14,739 bases of DNA from Candidatus Cloacimonadota bacterium (GCA_004375785.1 SOKM01000298.1:1-14739); one strand, 5' to 3'. Shown: positions 5,789 to 14,084, numbered from the stretch's first letter. The notes: a model not told the origin generated them from the letters alone. A program made the numbers and translations.

Positions 5789-6340
5789 ATGAGAAAAGGA
5801 AGTAAAAAAAAACATATTAAAAGGATCGCACAGGCTGGCATCTTTACAGCACTTGCAGTTTCATTCGGGTATCTTCTCTTTTTTATTCCAAATGTAGAGT
5901 TAATAACTTCCGTTATCTTTGCTTCAGGATGGCTTTTTGGTTCTTCAGTTGGTGTCACTGTTGGGGGCATATCTTTTGCAATATTTTCTCTTTTTAATCC
6001 TTTGGGTGCTTCTCTCCCTCCGCTTTTTATTGCTCAGGTAACAGGTGGTATGTTGATTGGCTCAGCAGGTGGGTTTTTTAAAATAATCCTTTCAGGTCTG
6101 TCGCCCTTTTTAAGGGTTGTAATATTGGGTATAGGTGGTGGTTTTCTCACATTGATATACGATGTCCTTACAAACATCGGTGGTTTTATTGCCTTTACTA
6201 CAGAGGAAACATTTCTCGCATACCTAACAACGGGAATTGTTTTCAGTCTTCTACATGTCGTCTCAAATGTCCTGATTTTTTCAATACTCCTACTCCCCAC
6301 CTTGAAAAGAGTGGAAAATCTTGTTAACGAAAACATATGA
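5789..6340 (+). CDS. ECF-type transporter S component-like membrane protein
   Basis: A 183-residue, very hydrophobic protein with a basic N-terminus (KGSKKKHIKR) and about five to six membrane segments (roughly 12-33, 38-53, 54-70, 77-97, 108-128, 143-170). The pattern of an Ala-rich first helix, PNVELIT near 34-40, glycine-rich middle helices and FNPLG at 69-73 resembles the substrate-binding S subunits of energy-coupling factor transporters. These bind vitamins or other small molecules and work with a shared EcfT and two ATPases. No such partners are in the window, so a shared module elsewhere is implied. The ATG at 5789 has only a poor Shine-Dalgarno (AAAGA). The stop overlaps the next start as ATGA. 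The substrate cannot be told; the next gene suggests a pyrimidine-related one, but this is inference. Confidence 0.6.
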   Translation: MRKGSKKKHIKRIAQAGIFTALAVSFGYLLFFIPNVELITSVIFASGWLFGSSVGVTVGGISFAIFSLFNPLGASLPPLFIAQVTGGMLIGSAGGFFKIILSGLSPFLRVVILGIGGGFLTLIYDVLTNIGGFIAFTTEETFLAYLTTGIVFSLLHVVSNVLIFSILLLPTLKRVENLVNENI

Positions 6341-6804
6341 AGAAGTCTAAACGACCATCCTGGGATGTGTATTTTATGGAAATCACAGAACTTGTTGCAA
6401 CGAGGGCAACCTGTCTCAGACGTAAGATAGGAGCTATACTCGTCAAGAATAGAATGATACTTGCAACGGGTTACAATGGTCCCCCAAAAGGAGTGCCACA
6501 CTGTGATGAACTTGGAGGATGCCTGAGGGAAAAATTAGGCATACCAAGTGGAGAAAGAATGGAACTTTCACGAGCAGTGCATGCGGAGCAGAATGTAATC
6601 ATCCAGGCTGCAAAGATGGGAACCAATATTGACGGTGCGACATTGTATGTAACTAATCATCCCTGTTTTATATGTGCTAAGATGTTAATAAATGCGGGTG
6701 TAACAAAGATTATTTACAGCAAAGGTTATCCTGACGAATATGCAAAAAAAATTCTTGAAGAAGCAAATGTAGAAATTATTCAGTCCGAACCTTCAAAAAA
6801 ATAA
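6337..6804 (+). CDS. dCMP deaminase (zinc-dependent, ComEB-like)
   Basis: A 155-residue cytosolic enzyme of the cytidine/deoxycytidylate deaminase fold, converting dCMP to dUMP, the precursor of dTMP. Zinc ligands are His82 in HAEQN (catalytic Glu84) and Cys110 and Cys113 in PCFIC. The N-terminal stretch RRKIGAILVK (28-37) and GYNGPPKGVPHC (45-56) are typical of dCMP deaminases rather than of tRNA or free-cytidine deaminases, and the length is right. Its ATG lies inside the stop of the upstream transporter gene (4-nt overlap ATGA), so translation is probably coupled. Its own stop is only 1 nt from the next start. Related deaminases such as riboflavin-pathway RibD domains are less likely given these motifs. 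Confidence 0.92.
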   Translation: MKKSKRPSWDVYFMEITELVATRATCLRRKIGAILVKNRMILATGYNGPPKGVPHCDELGGCLREKLGIPSGERMELSRAVHAEQNVIIQAAKMGTNIDGATLYVTNHPCFICAKMLINAGVTKIIYSKGYPDEYAKKILEEANVEIIQSEPSKK

Positions 6805-6805
6805 A

Positions 6806-8932
6806 ATGAAAAATAGATATTTGTTCTTTCTTGTAACATTATTCATTTTTCTTTCTCCCATTATTGTTCTCAAGGGAGAGGAAGGAGAAACTAAAACCCA
6901 GTATTTGCTGAAGCTTTCCTCTATAGGTTTTCCAGCTGCAGAAAAGATGAAAGAGGCGTGGGGTATAAATGAATTAAGGCTATTCAAGGACAAGCTCTAT
7001 ATAGGTTATGGCGATGCTGTTGTTAATACAGGACCAACGGATGTCATTTACTTTGATATAAAAAATCAAAAGTTTGTAAGAGAATTCACTGTGGATGATG
7101 AGGCAATCTATAGATATCAGGTAATTGATGGTAAACTTGTTATTCCAGGTCCGGATGCAACAGAGGATTGGAAATTCGGCAACATTTATATACTTACTGA
7201 AAAAGGCTGGGTAAAAAAGAGGACTATTCCTAATGGTTTACACATCAATCAACTTACTTTATTTGAAAACAAGTGGTATGTGGCTACAGGAACCTATTTT
7301 GAATTTGGAGAAGATGAGATGTTTGCCTTCGGAGGCATTCTCTGTTCTGAAGATGAGGGTAATACCTGGAAACTCGTCTATGCATCGCCAACAGATGCTC
7401 AAAGCGTTTTCAGAATAGGTTCACTTATCACTTTCAGGGATAGGTTATATGTTTTCCCTTATGCCTTCAGTGGTATGAAAAAGGAGGAAATACCGGAGGA
7501 ATACCATTATTACCTATCTGATACATATGAGAACCAGTATCTTATATACACTGAGGACCCGCTTGGACTAACCGATGTAATTCTATTCGATGAAAAGAAA
7601 TGGCAGTATGTGGACCTTATTCAAATACCGAATATCTGTTACATATCACCGTTTACCTTCAAAGATAAACTTATTATGTCCTTGCTTACGGGTAAGTATA
7701 TTGACTATCTTTCCCTTAAAAAAGGGCTTCCAGGAAATGCTTCTACCTTTCTCTTGAGCTTTAACGGAGAGGCGACTGAAATACTTCCTTTTGAATATGA
7801 CCTTATCAGAGATATCGTTATTAAAAAGGATAAACTCTTACTTTTAATTCTAAAAGATTACGATTACTTTATTGTTGAAACCCAGGATCTTGAGAATTGG
7901 AAATACTATATGATTCCTCGGGGTATAAGAACCCCAAAATCGATTGAGTTTGATGGCTCATCTTTTTACGTAGGAACAGAAGGAGGTAATATCTTTAAAT
8001 CAATAGGAACGAAGGAACTGACAGATTCGTCTTCTCTTGATAATGAAAAACCTCTGAAGTTCTTTGGTGCTGCAGAGCTTCCGAGGGATGGAAAATGGTA
8101 CTGGGCTGCAATTACAGGGTGGAGAAAGTGGGGAAAGCTTGCAAGATTCTCCTGTGAAGTTAGAAAGAAGAATGTCATCAACGTTGTTACAGAAAATATT
8201 ACTTCGTTAAGTATCTACATACCCCTTACTGAAATTGATAAGAGAAAACCTGTTGAACTGAAGATTAATAATGAGAAGGCTTTCAAGGATACTCTTGGAG
8301 GTTTTACTGAACTCATCTGCACGAAAGGGAATGGAATATCATGGAATGTAGAAAAGGGCATGGGAACTGCAGAAAGATTTCATTACCAAAGGAAGATTAT
8401 AGGAAACACGAAAATAGACTTAGCAGGAGAAGAAGATGCCCCTTCGATAGGTTCATTTGTAGCTGATGTCTTAAAGTGGGCAGTCTCTGCAGATGCAGCA
8501 ATTATACCCCAGAGCGGCATAAAAAGAGGTTTGAAAAAAGGTGATATAGCACTTGAGGATATTTTTGACCTACATCACAGAAATACTATCAGGACATTCA
8601 GGGTTAAGGGTGCTGAACTTTACAGGATGATGGACTTTAACATTAAACAGAATGAGAATAGACTGTGTCAGATATCAGGATTTAATTTTACATACAGGAT
8701 TGCAAACGAGCAAGAGAAGAACAGTATTGTTGAATCTTCAATCGACCCTGCAAGGGAGTATCTTGTTGCAACAACGGATTATCTTGTGAGAAGGATGGAA
8801 AGTTTTTTTGGTGATGAAGTCAATTGTGAAAACAGAAATATTTCAGTTAATGAAGCGATGATGGAGTGGTTCAAAGAATTCGGAACAATCACCCAAATCG
8901 AATCAGGGATAAAAAGATTTAAGCAAAGATAG
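6806..8932 (+). CDS. Exported propeller-like protein with an orphan 5'-nucleotidase C-terminal domain
   Basis: 708 residues with an N-terminal signal peptide (KNR, then a hydrophobic core to about residue 22). Residues about 55-400 are repeats of short beta strands of the type KDKLYIGYG, ENKWYVATG, RDRLYVFPY, KDKLIMSLL and GSSFYVGTEGG, plus one BNR/Asp-box-like SEDEGNTWKL (181-190), suggesting a beta-propeller. A middle beta-rich region (about 415-530) resembles nothing I can name. Residues about 545-695 match the 5'-nucleotidase C-terminal (substrate-binding) domain: SIGSFVADVLKWAVSADAAI, then PQSGIKRG (568-575) where active enzymes have NSGGIR, then TFRVKGAELYRMM and YLVATTDYLV. The metallophosphatase domain that normally precedes it is absent. 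It probably acts outside the cytoplasm, perhaps as a nucleotide- or ligand-binding protein. It starts 1 nt after the dCMP deaminase stop. Confidence 0.7.
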   Translation: MKNRYLFFLVTLFIFLSPIIVLKGEEGETKTQYLLKLSSIGFPAAEKMKEAWGINELRLFKDKLYIGYGDAVVNTGPTDVIYFDIKNQKFVREFTVDDEAIYRYQVIDGKLVIPGPDATEDWKFGNIYILTEKGWVKKRTIPNGLHINQLTLFENKWYVATGTYFEFGEDEMFAFGGILCSEDEGNTWKLVYASPTDAQSVFRIGSLITFRDRLYVFPYAFSGMKKEEIPEEYHYYLSDTYENQYLIYTEDPLGLTDVILFDEKKWQYVDLIQIPNICYISPFTFKDKLIMSLLTGKYIDYLSLKKGLPGNASTFLLSFNGEATEILPFEYDLIRDIVIKKDKLLLLILKDYDYFIVETQDLENWKYYMIPRGIRTPKSIEFDGSSFYVGTEGGNIFKSIGTKELTDSSSLDNEKPLKFFGAAELPRDGKWYWAAITGWRKWGKLARFSCEVRKKNVINVVTENITSLSIYIPLTEIDKRKPVELKINNEKAFKDTLGGFTELICTKGNGISWNVEKGMGTAERFHYQRKIIGNTKIDLAGEEDAPSIGSFVADVLKWAVSADAAIIPQSGIKRGLKKGDIALEDIFDLHHRNTIRTFRVKGAELYRMMDFNIKQNENRLCQISGFNFTYRIANEQEKNSIVESSIDPAREYLVATTDYLVRRMESFFGDEVNCENRNISVNEAMMEWFKEFGTITQIESGIKRFKQR

Positions 8933-8958
8933 AAAAGAGCTGATTTGCCGAAATCGAC

Positions 8959-8987
8959 TTGACTTTTTAGTACCTCTAATATATACT
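8959..8987 (+). promoter_or_regulatory. Promoter placed so that the HD-GYP mRNA would be leaderless
   Basis: TTGACT (8959-8964), a 17-bp spacer and TATACT (8982-8987). The predicted transcription start, 6-7 nt after the -10 box, coincides with the ATG at 8994. No Shine-Dalgarno-like sequence lies between the -10 box and the start codon. A small hairpin, GATTT-GCCG-AAATC (8942-8955), overlaps the upstream edge. Confidence 0.6.
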
Positions 8988-8993
8988 GTCGAT

Positions 8994-10511
8994 ATGAAAG
9001 ATAAAGATAAGACAAAGAATAAAGGTAAAACCAAAGATAAACTTATAACTGAGTTGACTGAACTTCGCAAGCGAATTGCTGAATTGGAAACATCCGAAAC
9101 AAAACATTTTCATCTCCTTGATAGCATTAGGTCTCCTGTCCTGGCACTCAAGGAGGATATGACCATTCTCTATTGTAACGAGACTTACGCAGAATTTGTC
9201 AATAAGCCTCCTCAAGAATTGGAAGGAGAAAAACTGTTAATATCATTCCCTGAACTCAGGAAAACGAGGTTATATACAATCTACTTGAGTGTCATAGAAA
9301 CAGGAGAACCACGTGAAGTCGAAAACGAATTTGGTGACCGTGTATTATACACCCATGTTTATAGAACGCCGTGGGGTATACTTTCTATTGCCGAAGACAT
9401 CACTGAGCGTAAAAGGGGGGAGGAGGAACTTCGAGAGAGCGAAAAGAAATATCATACATTGTTCAACAAGATTGCTGAGCCAATTCTTATTTACGATAAG
9501 GAGTCCTACCATTTCCTTGACTGCAATGAAGCTGTTTTAAGCACATATGGCTATTCCAAGGATGAGTTAAAATCCATGACACCGTTTGACCTCTACCCGC
9601 CAGAGAACATTGAAAAAGTAGAAAGTAAAATAAATATTAAAAATATGAATTTACCTTCCACTTACACACATATAACAAAGTATGGTCAAAGGTTGGATGT
9701 GGAGATTGTTACAGATGAAATAATCTATGAGGGACAACCGGCCTGGGTTAGTATTGTAAGTGATGTCACCGAACGCAAGCAGGCGGGAGAAGAACTGGCA
9801 AAGATCCGTGACGAGCTCGAAATACAGGTAAAGGAACGAACAGCCGAACTGGTTATGATAAATAAACAGATGGAGCAGGAAATAACAGAACGAAAACGTG
9901 CGGAGGAGGAACTTACACAAAGTTTCACTAAAATGAGAAAGACCTTGGAGGGTATCGTCCACGCAATGGCTATAGTAGTTGAAAAGAGAGACCCTTATAC
10001 AGCCGGTCATCAGCGACGTGTTGCAGAACTGGCTTGTGCTATAGCCAAAGAGATGGGCTTTCCAGAGGAGAAGGTTGAGGAAATCCGCTTTGCCGGACTC
10101 CTTCATGACATCGGAAAGATATCTGTACCTGCCGAGGTTCTTAGCAGGCCAGGTCGCCTGACCGAACCTGAATTTAATATGATTAAAACTCATCCAGAGC
10201 TCAGTCATGATATACTAAAGACTATAGAATTTCCATGGCCAATTGCTCAAATTGTGCTCCAACATCACGAAAGGTTGGACGGCTCAGGATATCCTTCGGG
10301 ATTGAAACGTGAAGACATCCTCCTTGAGGCAAAAATACTGGCTGTTGCTGATGTTGTAGAGGCAATGTCCTCTCACAGACCGTATAGACCAGCTCGTGGG
10401 ATAGATAAAGCCTTAGGAGAAGTTTTGGAAAATAGAGGTGTCTTGTATGAACCTGATGTGGTAAATATATGCGTAAAACTTTTTGCAGAAAAAGCGTTTA
10501 GTTTCGAGTAA
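8994..10511 (+). CDS. PAS-PAS-HD-GYP protein, predicted cyclic-di-GMP phosphodiesterase
   Basis: A 505-residue soluble signalling protein. A Lys-rich N-terminus and short coiled coil (about 15-35) lead into two PAS domains (about 38-138 and 150-262), each ending in the usual D(I/V)TERK linker. A long coiled coil (about 265-315) and an HD-GYP domain (about 318-500) follow. The HD-GYP metal and signature residues are present: His339, HDIGK (371-375), His400, HHERLDGSGYP (424-434, GYP at 432-434) and Asp453. The domain should therefore be active in hydrolysing c-di-GMP, with the PAS domains sensing a ligand, redox state or light. There is no receiver domain or membrane segment. The ATG at 8994 sits on the predicted transcription start. 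Its neighbours do not suggest a target. Confidence 0.9.
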   Translation: MKDKDKTKNKGKTKDKLITELTELRKRIAELETSETKHFHLLDSIRSPVLALKEDMTILYCNETYAEFVNKPPQELEGEKLLISFPELRKTRLYTIYLSVIETGEPREVENEFGDRVLYTHVYRTPWGILSIAEDITERKRGEEELRESEKKYHTLFNKIAEPILIYDKESYHFLDCNEAVLSTYGYSKDELKSMTPFDLYPPENIEKVESKINIKNMNLPSTYTHITKYGQRLDVEIVTDEIIYEGQPAWVSIVSDVTERKQAGEELAKIRDELEIQVKERTAELVMINKQMEQEITERKRAEEELTQSFTKMRKTLEGIVHAMAIVVEKRDPYTAGHQRRVAELACAIAKEMGFPEEKVEEIRFAGLLHDIGKISVPAEVLSRPGRLTEPEFNMIKTHPELSHDILKTIEFPWPIAQIVLQHHERLDGSGYPSGLKREDILLEAKILAVADVVEAMSSHRPYRPARGIDKALGEVLENRGVLYEPDVVNICVKLFAEKAFSFE

Positions 10512-10548
10512 AATCCCTGCGTCTTTGTGACTTAGTGGCAAATTTTTC

Positions 10549-10577
10549 TTGACAAGGTATAAAAAATCTACTATATT
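10549..10577 (+). promoter_or_regulatory. Promoter of the M14 peptidase gene
   Basis: TTGACA (10549-10554), a 17-bp spacer and TATATT (10572-10577). This uses the same -35 and -10 hexamers as the tRNA promoter. The predicted start near 10584 gives a leader of about 28 nt with a full-consensus AAGGAGGT (10601-10608) just 3 nt before the ATG, suggesting strong expression. Confidence 0.65.
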
Positions 10578-10611
10578 ACATTATAAAAATAACCGCTAAT
10601 AAGGAGGTATT

Positions 10612-12870
10612 ATGAAACGGTTTCTTTTCTCAATCCTGATTCTCTCTTTACTTTTTCCATCGTTTGTTTTTGGGAAGGATATGCTAATCAGGGTATATGT
10701 CGATTCGTATAAGGATTTGTTGCCCCTCAAGTATAAAACAATCCGTTATGCGGGAGCGCATCCAGGGGAATATTACGACATAATTCTTACTGAACGCGAG
10801 TATTACTCTGACCTTGTTCCGAGCGGACTTCCAAATGAGATTATTTACTCTGACCTCGATTATGTTGAAATGGGTGAAAGGGGCAGTTACCATAGTTATA
10901 CAGAGGTGAGACAGCTTTTGAAAAATATGGCAACAAACTATCCCAGTATCTGCAAATTCGACAGTTTGGGACAGACCTATCAGGGAAGGTGGATTTACTG
11001 TGTAAAGATATCCGATAATCCGGGAGTAGAAGACCCTGCTGAACCGGATGTGCTCATTATGGGCTGCCACCATGCAAGGGAATGGGCAACGGTCGAGGTT
11101 CCACTCTTTTTTGCTGATAGTCTTACAAAGGCATACAGCAGTAGTTCAACGATAAAAGCTGCTGTTGATTCGAGAGAGATATGGGTCGTTCCCTGTGTAA
11201 ATGTCGATGGTTACGTATACGACTATCCTGGCGCGAACTGGTGGAGAAAGAATAGACAGCCCTACCATGGTTCAACGGGAACAGACCCCAACAGGACATA
11301 CAATGGATGCAGTAACCGGGATAGGTACGGCGATTGGGGCGCAATCCCATCAGGAGGTGGGGTTACCCATCACCCTCCAGAGGAAACATTCTGCGGTCCT
11401 TATGGTGATGGACCCGATGGGAATTCTGCACCCTGTGATGAAGCCATTGCCCAGTTGGTGAAAACCCATGAATTCAATTTCACGCATTCATTCCACAGTT
11501 CTGGTGAACTTGTCCTCTGGCCGTGGGGATATACATCCAATCAGCCGCCGAATAATTCATACCTTGTTTCATATGGAACTACAATTGCTTCGATGATACA
11601 CTGTGTGGGAAGTGGATACTATGACCCCATGCAATCGAGTTCTCTCTATCCAACAAGTGGTGACACCGATGGCTGGATATATGGCTGGTATCACTATGTC
11701 AATGGAACAAACTGCATATCCTTTACAAATGAGATTGGAACTTCATTCTATCAACCCGCAGGTGACCTTGATTATATATGCAGGGAAAACTTTAAGGGTA
11801 TCTTTTATATGACCCAGGAAGCGGAAAATATAAGGAACAACCTCTCCTGTGAAGTACCGTCACCTGAGATTGCACCAATGGATACCAGCACAACGGGTGA
11901 TTACACGGTCTACTGGTCACCAAGAAACCCAGAACATAATAATCCAACAAAATGGGAACTTCATGAATTAACCGGCTTCTCCAGTTTTACAGATAACCTT
12001 GAATCTGGTACAGGACACTGGAGTCTGAATGGTTTCTCCTGGTCTACTACACGGTCCCACAGTGCAAGCCACAGTTTCTATTCTGGTTCAAGTGACAATA
12101 TGTGCAATACGGTAACATCGGTTGATCCATATCCCGTGAAAAGTGGGGACATGCTTACATTCTGGTGTTGGTATGACCTCGAAACCGATTGGGATGTGGC
12201 GACCGTTGAAGTGTCTGTTGACGGTAAGGAATGGATTCAGCTTGATAACTCATTCACGGGCAATCAGACAAGCTGGACCCAGAAATCCTATTCACTTGAG
12301 CCCTGGGTGGGGAAATCCATATATATAAGGTTCAGGGCAATGACAGACGATTATGTATTGGACGAAGGAATTTACATAGATGATATATCTCCTACCACCG
12401 ATTTTAGCTCCGAGATTACTGTCTCTTCAACCATAACGGATACATTTTATGCATTCACAGGTAAGCCTGACAACAGATATTGGTATAGGGTAAGGGGCTC
12501 TAACACAGCTTACGGATGGGGAAGCTTCAGTACACTTGAGGACATTGGTGTTGGTGTTGGTATTGCTGAGGAGAAAGGAAAAGTGCTTAAGCCATTTTCA
12601 CTCTCAGTATCGCCAAATCCTTTCAAGGGCAAGATAGAAATAAAATATAGCAAAGAGCAGAGTGCAAAGGGCAAAGAGTTAAAAATCTACGATGTAACAG
12701 GAAGGTTGATAAAAGACTTTTCACTGGGCACTGGACACTCGTCACTTGGCACTGCCGTATCCTGGGATGGAAAGGATAGCAAGGGTTCTAAACTACCATC
12801 GGGTGTCTACTATTTGCGTTTAGAATCAGGAAGCAGAACCCTGAGTAAGAAACTAATTATGCTTGATTAG
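10612..12870 (+). CDS. Secreted M14-family zinc carboxypeptidase with C-terminal sorting domain
   Basis: 752 residues. The signal peptide is MKRFLFSILILSLLFPSFVFG. An N-terminal segment (to about 90) may be a propeptide. The M14 catalytic domain (about 92-410) has zinc ligands His154 and Glu157 in HHAREW and His295 in SFHSSGELVLWPWGY, the substrate-binding Asn227-Arg228 (DPNR) and the catalytic Glu374 in FTNEIG, so it should be active. This is the carboxypeptidase A/T type. Next come an Fn3-like strand region (about 415-450), a jelly-roll/MAM-like domain (about 455-600, ending IYIDDISP) and a FlgD-like / type IX-style C-terminal domain (about 660-752) with SVSPNPFKGKIEIKY, IYDVTGRLIK, WDGKDSKG, GVYYLRL and KKLIML. 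It is probably anchored to or released from the cell surface. Two loops of the C-terminal domain are encoded by 7-bp tandem repeats. Confidence 0.9.
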   Translation: MKRFLFSILILSLLFPSFVFGKDMLIRVYVDSYKDLLPLKYKTIRYAGAHPGEYYDIILTEREYYSDLVPSGLPNEIIYSDLDYVEMGERGSYHSYTEVRQLLKNMATNYPSICKFDSLGQTYQGRWIYCVKISDNPGVEDPAEPDVLIMGCHHAREWATVEVPLFFADSLTKAYSSSSTIKAAVDSREIWVVPCVNVDGYVYDYPGANWWRKNRQPYHGSTGTDPNRTYNGCSNRDRYGDWGAIPSGGGVTHHPPEETFCGPYGDGPDGNSAPCDEAIAQLVKTHEFNFTHSFHSSGELVLWPWGYTSNQPPNNSYLVSYGTTIASMIHCVGSGYYDPMQSSSLYPTSGDTDGWIYGWYHYVNGTNCISFTNEIGTSFYQPAGDLDYICRENFKGIFYMTQEAENIRNNLSCEVPSPEIAPMDTSTTGDYTVYWSPRNPEHNNPTKWELHELTGFSSFTDNLESGTGHWSLNGFSWSTTRSHSASHSFYSGSSDNMCNTVTSVDPYPVKSGDMLTFWCWYDLETDWDVATVEVSVDGKEWIQLDNSFTGNQTSWTQKSYSLEPWVGKSIYIRFRAMTDDYVLDEGIYIDDISPTTDFSSEITVSSTITDTFYAFTGKPDNRYWYRVRGSNTAYGWGSFSTLEDIGVGVGIAEEKGKVLKPFSLSVSPNPFKGKIEIKYSKEQSAKGKELKIYDVTGRLIKDFSLGTGHSSLGTAVSWDGKDSKGSKLPSGVYYLRLESGSRTLSKKLIMLD
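12650..12677 (+). repeat. GCAAAGN heptamer array inside the peptidase gene
   Basis: Four 7-bp units start at 12650, 12657, 12664 and 12671; three are GCAAAG plus one base and one is GCAGAGT. They encode the segment SKEQSAKGKE between the first two strands of the sorting domain. Confidence 0.6.
12721..12755 (+). repeat. NCACTGG heptamer array inside the peptidase gene
   Basis: Five 7-bp units start at 12721, 12728, 12735, 12742 and 12749, all with CACT at positions 2-5. They encode the loop SLGTGHSSLGTA just before WDGKD. The array is 35 bp, so units are not in codon register with each other. Confidence 0.6.
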
Positions 12871-12959
12871 CGAATCTTCCTAATCCCAAATCAAGAAAAA
12901 AGCAAAATTAACAGGGATTGGAAGAGAATATAAGAGATATAAAAGATGCTAACTTTAAT

Positions 12960-14048
12960 ATGTCTTTTTCTATAGGTATAGTAGGACTTCCAAATGTCGG
13001 GAAGTCAACAATATTTAACGCAATAACGGGAGAGAGTGCTAATTGTTCCAATTTCCCTTTCTGCACAATTGACCCCAATAAAGCGATTGTCCCTGTTCCC
13101 GATGATACACTTGAGGCGATTTCTAAATATGTGAAAACAGGAAAAGTTACACCGACAACACTTGAGGTTATTGACATTGCAGGATTGATAGAGGGTTCGC
13201 ACAAAGGCGAAGGTCTTGGAAATCAATTCCTCTCTTTTATTCAGAAGGTTGACGCAATTGCGCATATTGTAAGACTTTTTGACGACCCGCACATAAGTCA
13301 TATTGGAGCTCTAAACCCCGAGAGGGATTTAGATGTTGTTGAGACAGAACTCAAATTGAAGGATTTGGAGATATTGAGAAAGAGGATGAAATCCATCGAG
13401 AAAAAGGCACATTCTGGCGATAAAGAGGCACGGGAAGAATTCAATATACTCAATCTGCTGGAAAAGAAAATTTCTAACAATGACTGGGTGAAGGTTAACA
13501 CTTTATCTGAGGAAGAAAAAAGTGCTGCTCGTAGGATTGGACTTATCTCAGTGAAGCCTGAGATGGTTATTGCTAACGTTGATGAAACAATGCTGAAAAA
13601 ATCGAGTGATAAACTTAATGAATTAAAAAAATATTCTTCAAGCAAAAAAATGGAAGTAATACCAGTCTCTGCAAAGATTGAAGAAGAGTTAAGGGAACTC
13701 CAGAACGAGGAAAGAAACCAGTTTCTTTTAGAATACGGTATTGAGAAAGGAAGTCTTGAAAGACTCATACTTGAAGGATATAAACTCCTTAACCTCATAA
13801 CATTCTATACATTCAATGAAAATGAACTCCGCGCCTGGACTCTTCAAAAAGGCGACTCTGTTCTTGATGCTGCTTCAAAGGTGCATACAGATATGGCAAA
13901 AGGATTTATAAAGGCAGCGGTTATTCCGGCTGAAATATTCCTCGAGCATAAGTCAATCAAGGATGTCAAAGAAAAGGGGTTTCTTCGCATAGAGGGGAAA
14001 GACTGTATAGTCAACGACAGGGATATTATATACATACACTTCAAGTGA
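12960..14048 (+). CDS. ychF: Ribosome-binding ATPase YchF (OLA1 family)
   Basis: A 362-residue P-loop protein of the Obg-related YchF/OLA1 family, which binds the ribosome and hydrolyses ATP rather than GTP. G1 is GLPNVGKST (9-17) and G3 is DIAGL (72-76). The fourth motif is NVDE (206-209) in place of NKxD, the basis of ATP preference. A coiled-coil insert (about 125-200) and a C-terminal TGS domain (about 279-362, starting FYTFNENELRAW) complete the fold. I chose ATG 12960 because it gives the family's usual length and the usual start, MxFxxGIVGLPNVGKS. A TTG at 12918 would add 14 atypical residues with no usable Shine-Dalgarno. No clear Shine-Dalgarno precedes 12960 either, and only weak -10-like TATAAA (12938-12943) is seen upstream. 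Confidence 0.95.
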   Translation: MSFSIGIVGLPNVGKSTIFNAITGESANCSNFPFCTIDPNKAIVPVPDDTLEAISKYVKTGKVTPTTLEVIDIAGLIEGSHKGEGLGNQFLSFIQKVDAIAHIVRLFDDPHISHIGALNPERDLDVVETELKLKDLEILRKRMKSIEKKAHSGDKEAREEFNILNLLEKKISNNDWVKVNTLSEEEKSAARRIGLISVKPEMVIANVDETMLKKSSDKLNELKKYSSSKKMEVIPVSAKIEEELRELQNEERNQFLLEYGIEKGSLERLILEGYKLLNLITFYTFNENELRAWTLQKGDSVLDAASKVHTDMAKGFIKAAVIPAEIFLEHKSIKDVKEKGFLRIEGKDCIVNDRDIIYIHFK

Positions 14049-14053
14049 TGGAG

Positions 14054-14084
14054 GACATGAGACATAAGACATTAGACATTGGAC
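14054..14084 (+). repeat. GACATNN heptamer array over the lipoprotein start
   Basis: GACAT recurs every 7 bp at 14054, 14061, 14068 and 14075, followed by a final GAC. The only ATG of the downstream reading frame (14057) lies inside the first unit. Confidence 0.65.

Noticed and set aside
6034..6501. Minus-strand ORF of 155 codons across the ecfS/dCMP deaminase junction
   Set aside because: It overlaps two coupled genes on the + strand with recognised family features and shows none itself.
9651..10208. Minus-strand ORF of 185 codons
   Set aside because: It lies fully opposite the PAS/HD-GYP gene, whose domains and motifs are clear in the + frame; the minus frame has no recognisable features.
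12918..12959. TTG start for YchF adding 14 residues
   Set aside because: The extension is unlike YchF N-termini and has no properly spaced Shine-Dalgarno; ATG 12960 gives the normal length.
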